Both the position numbers and the translations under genes were made by a program. Below, piece after piece: positions 45,771-52,899 of a stretch of 64,000 nt of DNA (positions within the stretch are counted from its first letter, which is position 1; each line of letters opens with the position of its first letter). A model generated the notes under the pieces. The model saw only the letters and a program-made list of their open reading frames with translations. It was not told the DNA's origin and ran no database searches. Source of the stretch: Acidobacteriota bacterium (GTDB lineage Bacteria > Acidobacteriota > Terriglobia > Terriglobales > Acidobacteriaceae); NCBI GenBank assembly GCA_018268755.1, contig JAFDVW010000013.1:62001-126000 (forward strand). The letters are read 5' to 3'.

Positions 45771-46757
45771 ATGGCGGTTATGACTTATATCGACGCGATC
45801 ACCAGCGCCCTCCGTGAGGAGATGGCCCGGGATGAGCGCGTGTTCATGATTGGGGAAGACATCGGGGCGATGGGCGGAGTATTCAAAGCGACCAAGGGGC
45901 TGCAGGAAGAATTCGGAAGCGCGCGAGTAATCGATTCTCCACTTGCGGAAGGCATTATCATTAGCTCTTCCATTGGCGCAGCCATGGCAGGCATGCGCCC
46001 CGTGCCGGAGATTCAATTCGCGGATTTCATCGCCCCGGCAATGGATTCCATCGTGGAACAGGCTGCGAAACTGCGATACCGCAGCGCGGGCACGCAGACT
46101 TGCCCCCTGACCGTGAGAGTCTGCTACGGCGGCGGGGTGGGTGGCGGTCTGTACCATTCACAGACGAACACAAGCTGGTTCATTCATACGCCCGGTTTGA
46201 TAGTGGTCGCCCCCTCGTCTCCGTATGACGCCAAAGGCCTGTTGAAGGCGGCAATTCGGAACGATGACCCGGTCCTTTTCTTCGAGCACAAGAAACTGTA
46301 TCGCTCCGTAAAGGAGGAGGTTCCTGCCGAGGACTACACGATCCCGCTGATGAAGGCTGCGGTCAAACGGAAGGGCAGTGATGTCACGGCCATATCGCAC
46401 GGCTATATGTTGCAACTCACTTTGCAGGCGGCGGAGAAGATGCACAAAGAGCAAGGTGCGGAAGTGGAAGTGATCGACCTCCGCACGCTTGCCCCGCTCG
46501 ACAAAGATACCTTTCTCGAATCGGTGGCGAGGACCAGCCGGGCAGTTGTGGTGCATGAGGCCAATCGCACCCTCGGTATCGGTGCGGAAATCTCAGCCAT
46601 CATCGCGGAAGAGGCGTTCGACTGTCTGGATGCTCCCATTGCACGGGTCACTGGCCCGGACATTCCCGCGGTTCCAGCTTCCCCTCCGCTCGAGAATTTC
46701 TACATGCCCTCGGTGGAAAGGATTGTAGCGGCTCTGGAACGAACACTAGAGTACTGA
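45771..46757 (+). CDS. 2-oxoacid dehydrogenase E1 component, beta subunit
   Basis: The 328-residue beta subunit has the transketolase-like pyrimidine-binding domain (MTYIDAITSALREEMARDERVFMIGEDIGAMGGVF, then VIDSPLAEGIIISSSIGAAMAGMRPVPEIQF) and the C-terminal domain (VEVIDLRTLAPLDKDTFLESVARTSRAVVVHEA). It forms the heterotetrameric E1 with the alpha subunit encoded 22 bases upstream. The substrate cannot be told from sequence alone; pyruvate, acetoin or branched-chain oxoacids are all possible. The downstream gene is a DNA glycosylase, not E2. Confidence 0.92.
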   Translation: MAVMTYIDAITSALREEMARDERVFMIGEDIGAMGGVFKATKGLQEEFGSARVIDSPLAEGIIISSSIGAAMAGMRPVPEIQFADFIAPAMDSIVEQAAKLRYRSAGTQTCPLTVRVCYGGGVGGGLYHSQTNTSWFIHTPGLIVVAPSSPYDAKGLLKAAIRNDDPVLFFEHKKLYRSVKEEVPAEDYTIPLMKAAVKRKGSDVTAISHGYMLQLTLQAAEKMHKEQGAEVEVIDLRTLAPLDKDTFLESVARTSRAVVVHEANRTLGIGAEISAIIAEEAFDCLDAPIARVTGPDIPAVPASPPLENFYMPSVERIVAALERTLEY

Positions 46758-47071
46758 AGCTGATGGCCAGGTAGCAATCGTTGGGAAGGACAAACTGCCA
46801 TGTAGGCATCTAGCGGAAGTACCCCAGTTTAGTGGGCGCCTGAGAAGAACAAAAGCAGGTTTGGCTGTAGCCACTGGGTTCTCTACGTCAACGCCTTTTG
46901 GGGAGTCCGTTGGCTTCTCTGTCTTCTAGTTCATTGTCTTCTAGCAGTTGATGACAATCATAATGCCAATTGAAACGAACGTAGCATTGCGCGAAGCAAA
47001 CATCGGGCTCAGCATGAGCTTATGGCGAACGGGATACCCGCACGAGTGCAACGAGGCCGCGCGAAGGCCGC
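46758..47071. other. 314-base intergenic region
   Basis: No gene was seen. It has a short direct repeat (TGTCTTCTAG at 46920-46929 and 46935-46944) and a weak GTAC...CTATT-like match, GAAACGAACGTAGCATTGC at 46972-46990, about 80 bases before the glycosylase start. Confidence 0.4.
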
Positions 47072-48148
47072 ATGTCTGCGGCGGTTATGCGAGATCGTGT
47101 TCGTAAACAATTGGAGGCCAGTGCGGTGAGTCAAAGGTCATTCTCGATCACGCCCTTACCACCCTTTCGGTTGGATCTCACGGTTTGGGCGCTTCGTCGG
47201 CGTCCAGAGAATGCAGTCGATCGCTGGGATGGAAGCACCTACCGGCGTGTTTTGCTGATCGATAGTCAAGCAGTGGAAGTGGCCGTACGCCAAAGTGGCG
47301 GTTCAGAACAGCCACTACTGGAAGTCGATTTGACCGGCCCTCGCCTAACAGCGCAGCAAGGAAATACAGCAAGAGCGTTGATCGAACGCATGCTTGGAGT
47401 GCATACGGACTTGAACCCCTTTTATAGACTGGCAACGAGCGATCCAAGACTGCGGCCCTTGGTCGACGAATTTCGCGGGCTCAAGCCACCCCAATTTCCC
47501 ACCGTGTTTGAGGCCCTGGCCAATGGCATCGCATGCCAGCAACTCTCGCTGCTAGTGGGAATTCTTCTGCTTAGCCGCTTGGCACAACAAATCGGCGTCC
47601 TGGCGGCCAGCGCGAAGGATGGGCCGCACGCATTCCCCAATCCGACAAATTTCTCGGGAGTGCGCGAGCAGTCTTTGAAATCTCTGGGATTCAGCGCCAG
47701 CAAATCACGGGCTTTGCTGGAGCTCAGTTCCGCGATTCGTGATCGGCGCCTGAACCTGGAGTCATTCGTCAAACTCGACAATCAAGCCGCGCTTGAACGA
47801 TTGGTAAAGCTGAAAGGGGTGGGCCGCTGGACTGCAGAATACGTCTTACTCCGGGGGCTCGGACGATTGGACATTTTCCCAGGAGATGACGTTGGCGCCC
47901 GCAAAAAGTTAGCCCAATTCTTGCGTAAGAAACAACCCCTGGACTACGACGCGGTACGGAGGGCCGTTAGGGGATGGCAACCTTATGCAGGTCTCGTCTA
48001 TTTCCACCTGTTGTTGGCTCGCATAGAGAAAGCGGGATGGATCCGTTCTCCTGACGCTCAGCACGCCACCAGCCAGGACTTCAGACTCGCACCGCGAAGG
48101 ACGGAATCTGAAACCCTCGTCACTGACGAGGAATACTTAGCGTCATGA
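47072..48148 (+). CDS. DNA-3-methyladenine glycosylase II-type (AlkA-like) protein
   Basis: The 358-residue protein has an N-terminal beta domain of the AlkA_N type and the HhH-GPD glycosylase domain. The helix-hairpin-helix is LVKLKGVGRWTAEYVLLRGLGRLDIFPGDD near residues 250-280, with the catalytic Asp probably the one ending IFPGDD. FEALANGIACQQLSLLVG is the conserved helix before it. Such enzymes excise alkylated bases, which would help against nitrosative or methylating damage. It is longer than E. coli AlkA (282) at both ends. Confidence 0.88.
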   Translation: MSAAVMRDRVRKQLEASAVSQRSFSITPLPPFRLDLTVWALRRRPENAVDRWDGSTYRRVLLIDSQAVEVAVRQSGGSEQPLLEVDLTGPRLTAQQGNTARALIERMLGVHTDLNPFYRLATSDPRLRPLVDEFRGLKPPQFPTVFEALANGIACQQLSLLVGILLLSRLAQQIGVLAASAKDGPHAFPNPTNFSGVREQSLKSLGFSASKSRALLELSSAIRDRRLNLESFVKLDNQAALERLVKLKGVGRWTAEYVLLRGLGRLDIFPGDDVGARKKLAQFLRKKQPLDYDAVRRAVRGWQPYAGLVYFHLLLARIEKAGWIRSPDAQHATSQDFRLAPRRTESETLVTDEEYLAS

Positions 48149-48185
48149 AGCACGCATGAATATTTAGAGAAATGGAGAAAATGTG

Positions 48186-48713
48186 ATGAAGAGCACAATG
48201 GCAACAAACGCAAGCCCTACGACTCAACCTGCCATTTTCAAACTTACAGCAAGTGGTACGTTTGTCGAACGAACCCGGCAGATCTCCGCGGCGGTGGCCC
48301 GTCGCGCCTACGAACTGTTCGAAGCCCGAGGGTCTGAGCACGGACATGACTGTGAAGACTGGTTTCGTGCAGAATCTGAGTTGCTGACTCCAATCCCGGC
48401 CACAGTGGTGGACACCGACGGAGGGTTTACGGTCACGGCCGAAGTCCCCGGTTTTACCGGCAAAGACGTGGAGGTCCTGGCCGAGCCGAGGCGCCTGATC
48501 ATCCGCGCCAAGAAGCAGGAAACCGTGGAACAGAAGAAGGAAAAAACAGCGTTCCAGGGAAAAGTGTCCGATGAGATGTTCCGGGTCCTGGAGTTGCCGC
48601 ATGAGATAGATCCAGACAACATGACAGCCGCGATCAAGAACGGGGTGCTCGAAGTCAGCTTGGCAAAGGTCAACCCGTGCAAGAAGAGTGCGGTCGGAGT
48701 AACGGCTGCCTAG
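48186..48713 (+). CDS. DUF2934-Hsp20 fusion small heat-shock protein
   Basis: A 175-residue protein. Residues about 20-65 form a DUF2934 module (VARRAYELFEARGSEHGHDCEDWFRAESEL) and residues about 75-170 an alpha-crystallin domain (GFTVTAEVPGFTGKDVEVLAEPRRLIIRAKK...FRVLELPHEIDPDNMTAAIKNGVLEVSLAK), ending without the IxI motif typical of Hsp20. It should act as an ATP-independent chaperone. A stand-alone DUF2934 protein is at 61301-61492. GGAGAAA precedes the ATG at 48186. The fusion is common in acidobacteria, as far as I recall. Confidence 0.87.
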   Translation: MKSTMATNASPTTQPAIFKLTASGTFVERTRQISAAVARRAYELFEARGSEHGHDCEDWFRAESELLTPIPATVVDTDGGFTVTAEVPGFTGKDVEVLAEPRRLIIRAKKQETVEQKKEKTAFQGKVSDEMFRVLELPHEIDPDNMTAAIKNGVLEVSLAKVNPCKKSAVGVTAA

Positions 48714-48720
48714 GGATTGG

Positions 48721-48764
48721 AGGGTGGGAGTGGGAAATGTCGTTACCAACCACTCTCACACCCT
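48721..48764 (+). terminator. hairpin after hsp20 gene
   Basis: AGGGTG pairs with CACCCT and AGTGG with CCACT around a short bulge, giving an imperfect stem at 48721-48764 just after the hsp20 stop codon. No T tract follows, so it may be a transcript-end stabiliser rather than a classic terminator. Confidence 0.35.
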
Positions 48765-48883
48765 GTTGAAGGGTTAGAGCGTACGCGCCCGTAGCATTCC
48801 AGCCGTTGCGCAGTCAAATGAAAATCTGAGGAGACCAAGCGATGCCGCTGAAATGGATACGACCTCCGAGTAGATCAGGAGGG

Positions 48884-49579
48884 TCAGGTGGCCCCCCCGA
48901 CCACGGTCTTAGCGTCTTCGGGATTGCCAGGGTAGGAGAGTCGCTTCCTCTTCACCCGGGCCCACGGGGTCAGAACGTGGGGCCGCGTGCGCGTCGGGCT
49001 TGCGATTTCCTCCACTCGAACGCCTCGAACCAGAAGGGCATCGCCGATCAGTGAGCGATGACATCGCCAGGGTACAGCTTCGGCACACATGATTGCGGTT
49101 CGCCGTTTTTTCGCCAGTTTGACGAGCTGATCCAGAGCCTCCCGAAATTCCGGTGTCTGCATGTAGTCAGCGAAGCCGCGAAAGCTGGCATTTCTCCAAG
49201 CAGTATTGATCGAGTCACGACGCGCATGCCGCAGGCCGCCGAGTCCGGCCATGTGCCGATAACGGATTCCAGCCTTTCGTAGCGGATGGGGTAACCGGTC
49301 GCGGTTGAATTGCGGATTGTGTCGCGAGCGCGGGATGGTTCGAACATCAATTAGTTGCTTGACGCCGTGAGCGAGCAGTAGAGCAACGAACTCCTTCAAG
49401 GTTCGTGTTGAGTGCCCCACCGTGAATACCAGGGGGCTCTGGTTAGGCCGTTTGGCTCTCCGCTTGACAGTCAGACCGAGCCGGTGAGTAGGTTTGCTCG
49501 GAGGACGGTTCGCTTTGGTACGGAGCTGTTTGTCTAGGGGCCTAGCTCGCCCTCGCAGATCGCTCGCACTCCTAGCCAT
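48884..49579 (-). CDS. DUF488 family protein with basic N-terminal extension
   Basis: The 231-residue protein has an Arg/Lys-rich N-terminal region of about 50 residues, then the DUF488 domain: TVGHSTRTLKEFVALLLAHGVKQLIDVRTIPRSRHNP, LGGLRHAR, AWRNASFRGFADYMQTPEF and MCAEAVPWRCHRSLIGD (CAE-x-P-x-x-C-H is the signature). Activity is unknown. ATG at 49579, with GAGGGG upstream, overlaps the end of the AhpD-like gene, so the two form an operon. Confidence 0.87.
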   Translation of the reverse strand: MARSASDLRGRARPLDKQLRTKANRPPSKPTHRLGLTVKRRAKRPNQSPLVFTVGHSTRTLKEFVALLLAHGVKQLIDVRTIPRSRHNPQFNRDRLPHPLRKAGIRYRHMAGLGGLRHARRDSINTAWRNASFRGFADYMQTPEFREALDQLVKLAKKRRTAIMCAEAVPWRCHRSLIGDALLVRGVRVEEIASPTRTRPHVLTPWARVKRKRLSYPGNPEDAKTVVGGAT

Positions 49580-50096
49580 CGACTGCGTGCCCCTCATTGT
49601 TCTGAGCTGGCGAGCCCTGGGCTCCGGTCTTCAAGGTATTCTCTCTGGCAGGTTGGTAGGTGCCAGGTACGGTGCGAAAACTGATGGCCAATCGGTTCCA
49701 CCCGTTGATGGCGATGATTGCCAGGGTCAGACTAACCAGTTCGGGTTCACTGAAACTGCCACGAGCTTGCTGGTAAACATCATCTTTTACGTGCCCTTGG
49801 CCGATCAGCGTGACCGCCTCCGTCCAGGCGAGCCCGGCTCTTTCACGCTCGGTGAAGAAAGGCGTCTCCTCCCAGACGCTCACCGCGTACAGTCGTTGCT
49901 CGGTTTCACCTTCTGCGCGGGCATCTTTCGTGTGCATATCCACACAGTAGGCACATCCGTTGATCTGCGACGCCCTTAGCTTTATCAACTCAATCAGAGA
50001 ACGCTCTAACCCGCAGTGGAGAACATAGGTTTCGAGACCCAGCATTGCCGTCATGGCGCCAGGAGCGACTTTTGCGTATTGGATCCTTGGTTGCAT
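49572..50096 (-). CDS. alkylhydroperoxidase AhpD-family protein
   Basis: A 174-residue CMD/AhpD-fold protein with the catalytic INGCAYCVDMHTKDA motif (CxxC and His) near residues 45-60, followed by RLYAVSVWEETPFFTERERAGLAWTEAVTLI and LAIIAINGWNRLAISF, the usual core of the peroxidase-related AhpD group. It probably reduces peroxides using a thiol donor. GAGGAGG six bases before the ATG at 50096 decides the start. A GTAC...CTATT motif lies 50 bases upstream on the same strand. Confidence 0.9.
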   Translation of the reverse strand: MQPRIQYAKVAPGAMTAMLGLETYVLHCGLERSLIELIKLRASQINGCAYCVDMHTKDARAEGETEQRLYAVSVWEETPFFTERERAGLAWTEAVTLIGQGHVKDDVYQQARGSFSEPELVSLTLAIIAINGWNRLAISFRTVPGTYQPARENTLKTGAQGSPAQNNEGHAVDG

Positions 50097-50145
50097 TTCG
50101 ACCTCCTCAACCACATCCCCAGATTCGATTCTAGCGCTGCATCAA

Positions 50146-50167
50146 GCAATAGACTGTCTGTACCAGC
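50146..50167 (-). promoter_or_regulatory. GTAC...CTATT motif, minus copy B
   Basis: On the minus strand the sequence is GCTGGTAC, seven bases, then TCTATTGC, 50 bases upstream of the AhpD-like gene start. It is closely similar to the copy at 42771-42792. Confidence 0.4.
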
Positions 50168-50370
50168 GATGGAGACGTACGTTCGCTCGGCCTAGAGGCA
50201 GGCGCGATTCTGGATTATGAGAAGAGCCATCATCCGATATACGGTTCAATGACGGATGTCAAAGCGAATCCATTTCCATCCGCACTTGTCCTCCACGCTT
50301 TCTGCCAAATTGATCCGGCTGCTACCTCTTTTCCATACCTTCCGCGCAGGTTACAGAAATCTTGGTCAGC

Positions 50371-50417
50371 AGTACGAACAGACTATTGGAAATATCTGCC
50401 CAGGGTGCGGAAATAGG
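50371..50417 (+). promoter_or_regulatory. GTAC...CTATT motif, plus copy B
   Basis: AGTACGAACAGACTATT at 50371-50387 and GGAAATAGG at 50409-50417, separated by 21 bases, repeat the element at 42847-42893. It ends 31 bases before the zinc-ribbon start codon, so part of it may be in the leader. Confidence 0.45.
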
Positions 50418-50448
50418 AGAACGAGCAGTTGTCAGAAGGAGGACCGTG

Positions 50449-50754
50449 ATGCTGTCGAAATGCGCCAACCCGACGTGCTCTGCGTCTTTTCGTCGACTCG
50501 GAAGCGGCAGGTTGTTTCGATTTGAGGTGAGATCGCCATCGGAACCATGCCGGGACGTTCCGCACTCGGTTTGCAACACGAAGTCGGGTCACGCCTCGGT
50601 GTTCTTCTGGTTGTGCGAGAACTGCAAGTTGACTCACACGCTGAGTTTCGACTCTGCCCGAGGACTCACGGTCCAGCCAATTTCGGCCTGTCACGGTTGT
50701 GGGCCAACTGAGCAAGGCGTTGAGCTTGCACGAATGGCTGGGCAGGCCTCGTGA
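50449..50754 (+). CDS. small zinc-ribbon protein
   Basis: A 101-residue protein beginning MLSKCANPTCSASFRRLGSGRLFRFE, with a CxxxxC pair, and later FFWLCENCKLTHTLSFD with CxxC, giving a likely zinc site. Proteins of this kind with the CANPxCSxxFRyl start are, from memory, frequent in acidobacterial genomes and have no assigned function. AAGGAGG before the ATG at 50449 is a very strong start signal. Its 3' end lies one base before a perfect GTGAC-N4-GTCAC site. Confidence 0.75.
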   Translation: MLSKCANPTCSASFRRLGSGRLFRFEVRSPSEPCRDVPHSVCNTKSGHASVFFWLCENCKLTHTLSFDSARGLTVQPISACHGCGPTEQGVELARMAGQAS

Positions 50755-50764
50755 CTTTTGTCAC
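50751..50764 (+). promoter_or_regulatory. perfect GTGAC-N4-GTCAC palindrome
   Basis: GTGAC-TTTT-GTCAC at 50751-50764 is a 14-base perfect inverted repeat apart from the T4 centre. It sits 51 bases upstream of the ferredoxin start that opens a ferredoxin-hemerythrin-hemerythrin set. It matches the sites near ric and the 8 kb ferredoxin, over 40 kb away. Confidence 0.6.
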
Positions 50765-50814
50765 TGCATCTTGTGATGGGAGAGTTAGCCTCGAATGAGG
50801 GAGGTTCCGTTCTC

Positions 50815-51075
50815 ATGGCTTACGTGATTGCTGAACCCTGTATCGGAACCAAAGATACGGCTTGCGTAGATGCGTGTCCTGTCGACTGCATTCATCCCAG
50901 GAAGAACGAAGATGATTTTGCTACGGAAATTCAGCTCTACATCGACCCGGTCGAATGTATCGATTGCGGAGCCTGTGTGTCCGTGTGCCCGGTATCCGCA
51001 ATCTTCGTGCTAGAGGATTTGCCAGACAAGTGGAAACACTTCGCTGAAATCAATGCGAAGCACTATCAGCGCTGA
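50815..51075 (+). CDS. 7Fe ferredoxin
   Basis: An 86-residue cytoplasmic electron carrier of the FdxA type. Residues C9-x7-C17-x3-C21-P form the [3Fe-4S] pattern and VECIDCGACVSVCP the [4Fe-4S] pattern. The C-terminus (LEDLPDKWKHFAEINAKHYQ) is typical of this class. GGGAGG precedes the ATG at 50815. It is followed after 31 bases by a hemerythrin gene, and both lie downstream of a GTGAC-N4-GTCAC site. Confidence 0.92.
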   Translation: MAYVIAEPCIGTKDTACVDACPVDCIHPRKNEDDFATEIQLYIDPVECIDCGACVSVCPVSAIFVLEDLPDKWKHFAEINAKHYQR

Positions 51076-51106
51076 TCGCGGGCTGAAGTGCGAAAGGAAT
51101 ATTCAA

Positions 51107-51691
51107 ATGACAAGCAGGAAACCAACCGAGGAGTTGGAGCGCGAACACCGCGTCATCCAGCAAGTCGTCGGCGGGATGGCGATACTTATCGAAAAGCTCG
51201 AGTCGGGCAAGCAAGTCGAAGCTGCGGTACTCACAGATCTGTCCGAGTTCATGCAGACCTTTGGGGACAGGTGTCACCATGCGAAGGAGGAGGACTACCT
51301 GTTCAAGCTTCTGGAGAAGAAGGGAGTGCCCGTGAGCGGCTGTCCCCTGGCGGTTCTTCTTCACGAGCATGAGAAGGGGCGAAGCCTGATGGCCGATCTG
51401 AAGCTCACGTCCGAAACCTATATTCGCACTCCCAACGCTGGCAGGGAAGCGCTGATCGGCACCCTCCGCAAGCTGATTGAGCTCTATCCAGCCCACATCT
51501 GGAAAGAGGACTATTTGCTCTTCCCGATGGCGAACAAGCTGTTGAACGATAGTGAACAGCGAGAATTGTTGGCGCGATTTGACCAGCACGACTCCGAAAT
51601 CGGCATTGACGTTCACCATGGGTTCGAACAGTTGGCCGGGCGTTTGTTGGAGATGATCTGTGGTGACGCCAGCGCCTGCCACGCAGCTTGA
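51107..51691 (+). CDS. hemerythrin-domain protein
   Basis: A 194-residue HHE-type four-helix protein. Candidate ligands: LEREHRVIQQVV, DRCHHAKEEDYLFKLL, LLHEHEKGRSL and YPAHIWKEDYLLFPMANKLL. The last quarter has HHGFEQLAG and DASACHAA, with extra His and Cys. AAAGGA precedes the ATG at 51107. It should bind oxygen or nitric oxide or act as a di-iron sensor. It lies between a 7Fe ferredoxin and a second hemerythrin gene. Confidence 0.88.
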   Translation: MTSRKPTEELEREHRVIQQVVGGMAILIEKLESGKQVEAAVLTDLSEFMQTFGDRCHHAKEEDYLFKLLEKKGVPVSGCPLAVLLHEHEKGRSLMADLKLTSETYIRTPNAGREALIGTLRKLIELYPAHIWKEDYLLFPMANKLLNDSEQRELLARFDQHDSEIGIDVHHGFEQLAGRLLEMICGDASACHAA

Positions 51692-51758
51692 TCGGCCCGG
51701 GTAGACAGTTAAGATGGTTTTGGCGCAAGTCAGGCATGGTTTGAGGGAATGGGGCGAA

Positions 51759-52295
51759 ATGGCTTCTGGCTCAGCTTCAGATTTGCTCCGGGCGGATCAC
51801 CGGCAGATCGAGATGCGGCTTGACCGTCTGCTGATGACCGTGAAACATCGGGGTGAGAGGCTAGTGTCCGAAGTCCGAGATGTCTTTGCCGAAATTCGGC
51901 AGTTGATGGAGGTGCACGTTCGGAAGGAAGAAATGGTCGTTTACCCGTTTCTTCGGGCAAAGTTTCCCGAGGTGTTGGGGGAGATGGGTGAACAACACCA
52001 GTACGTCGCTGAAGTCATTGCCGGCATGGACGAGTTGACCCGGATGGATGGGATGAGCCTGACTGAGCGCCAGTGCGAGGAACTCAGCAGGCTTTCGAAG
52101 GAACTGTTCGATGTGATTCAGCATCATATCGTCGACGAGGAAGATCAATTGTTGCGACTCGCCGACTTGCATCTTTCCGTGCGTGAACAACACTGCTTGG
52201 TTGCCAGAATGGAAAACTTGGAAGCCGGCCCAGGGCGGATCGAGACTCTGACATCGGACTGCTCCCAGAAAGAAGATGCAACGCGCTGCGAATAG
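51759..52295 (+). CDS. hemerythrin-domain protein
   Basis: A 178-residue HHE-type protein: LLRADHRQIEMRLDRLL, EVHVRKEEMVVYPFLRAKFPE, GEQHQYVAEVIAG and VIQHHIVDEEDQLLRLAD give the usual His and Glu ligands. The family bundle occupies about residues 5-145; the tail is short and Cys-containing. The ATG at 51759 follows GAGGGAATGGGG and gives a standard N-terminus; an ATG at 51714 has no ribosome site. It ends a probable ferredoxin-hemerythrin-hemerythrin transcript. Confidence 0.85.
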   Translation: MASGSASDLLRADHRQIEMRLDRLLMTVKHRGERLVSEVRDVFAEIRQLMEVHVRKEEMVVYPFLRAKFPEVLGEMGEQHQYVAEVIAGMDELTRMDGMSLTERQCEELSRLSKELFDVIQHHIVDEEDQLLRLADLHLSVREQHCLVARMENLEAGPGRIETLTSDCSQKEDATRCE

Positions 52296-52350
52296 ACGGA
52301 AATGGCGGCTTATTACCAACAGCGCGCCGAAACGTTCGCGCACTGGCTAG

Positions 52351-52375
52351 GTCGCCGTCAGCGACATTTTTGGCA
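52351..52375 (+). terminator. small hairpin with T run
   Basis: GTCGC and GCGAC pair around a five-base loop and are followed by ATTTTT, 55 bases after the hemerythrin stop codon. The five-base-pair stem is short, so termination is possible but weak. Confidence 0.35.
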
Positions 52376-52403
52376 TCTTTCTCTGACCTCGTAATGGAAG
52401 ATC

Positions 52404-52673
52404 ATGTTCACAGTGAAACTAAGGATTGACGTTTCCGGCTCGGTGGGCAATGAGGCATGGACGAGGCTCCGCCAATTCGAACCGGTCGAGGCTGCCGTTT
52501 TCGGCGACCGCTTGGGACGTGGTGGCGCTTGCAACCACCTGCCGGATCTGCCACACCCACTTGGCGAATGGATCAGCGCCGAAATCCAAGTCGAGACTCC
52601 GCTTCTGGCGCAGTATGCCATGGCCCATTATTTGGAACAGGACCGCGTGCTAGATGCGGACGTGGTGGCCTAG
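52404..52673 (+). CDS. possible hypothetical protein
   Basis: An 89-residue frame (MFTVKLRIDVSGSVGNEAW...QVETPLLAQYAMAHYLEQD) preceded by GGAAG. I recognise no family. Coding in both strands is open here, so it may be spurious. The amino-acid content is reasonable for a small soluble protein, which is the only support. Confidence 0.25.
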   Translation: MFTVKLRIDVSGSVGNEAWTRLRQFEPVEAAVFGDRLGRGGACNHLPDLPHPLGEWISAEIQVETPLLAQYAMAHYLEQDRVLDADVVA

Positions 52674-52899
52674 AAGCCTTTATCCTCAATGTCACCGCGG
52701 GAAGAAAACCGTGCTCGCAGTTGGGCTGCCTCTGGCGAAGGTTCGCAGCCCTCTCCGGATTGCCGGAAAAGGACTTTGCTTAACTTGCCCAGTGCACCGT
52801 TCTCCACGGTGGTGTTGGCGCGAGTCTTCCGTTGCTGGTAAACTCCGCACTGAGCGCTGATAGTAGAATTCTTGACAGTTTCATGGTGAGGAGTGAGGC

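Larger units (their letters stand above)
50097..50448. other. divergent intergenic region with two GTAC...CTATT motifs
   Basis: This 352-base stretch lies between the AhpD-like gene (minus) and the zinc-ribbon gene (plus). I found no convincing gene; the plus-strand frame from 50256 has no family signal. It carries one motif copy toward each gene, as does the region at 42651-43061. Confidence 0.55.
52296..52899. other. 604-base region before second nitrate reductase cluster
   Basis: The region contains a short terminator-like hairpin, one doubtful 89-residue frame and the leader of the transporter-cytochrome gene. A TTGACA hexamer near 52872 has no acceptable -10 before the start codon. No FNR-type palindrome was found here. 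Confidence 0.4.

Noticed and set aside
48842..49054. Plus-strand frame starting MPLKW with GAGGAG upstream
   Set aside because: The start signal is good, but the frame runs antisense into the well-supported DUF488 gene and has no family signal. A very short real peptide cannot be excluded.
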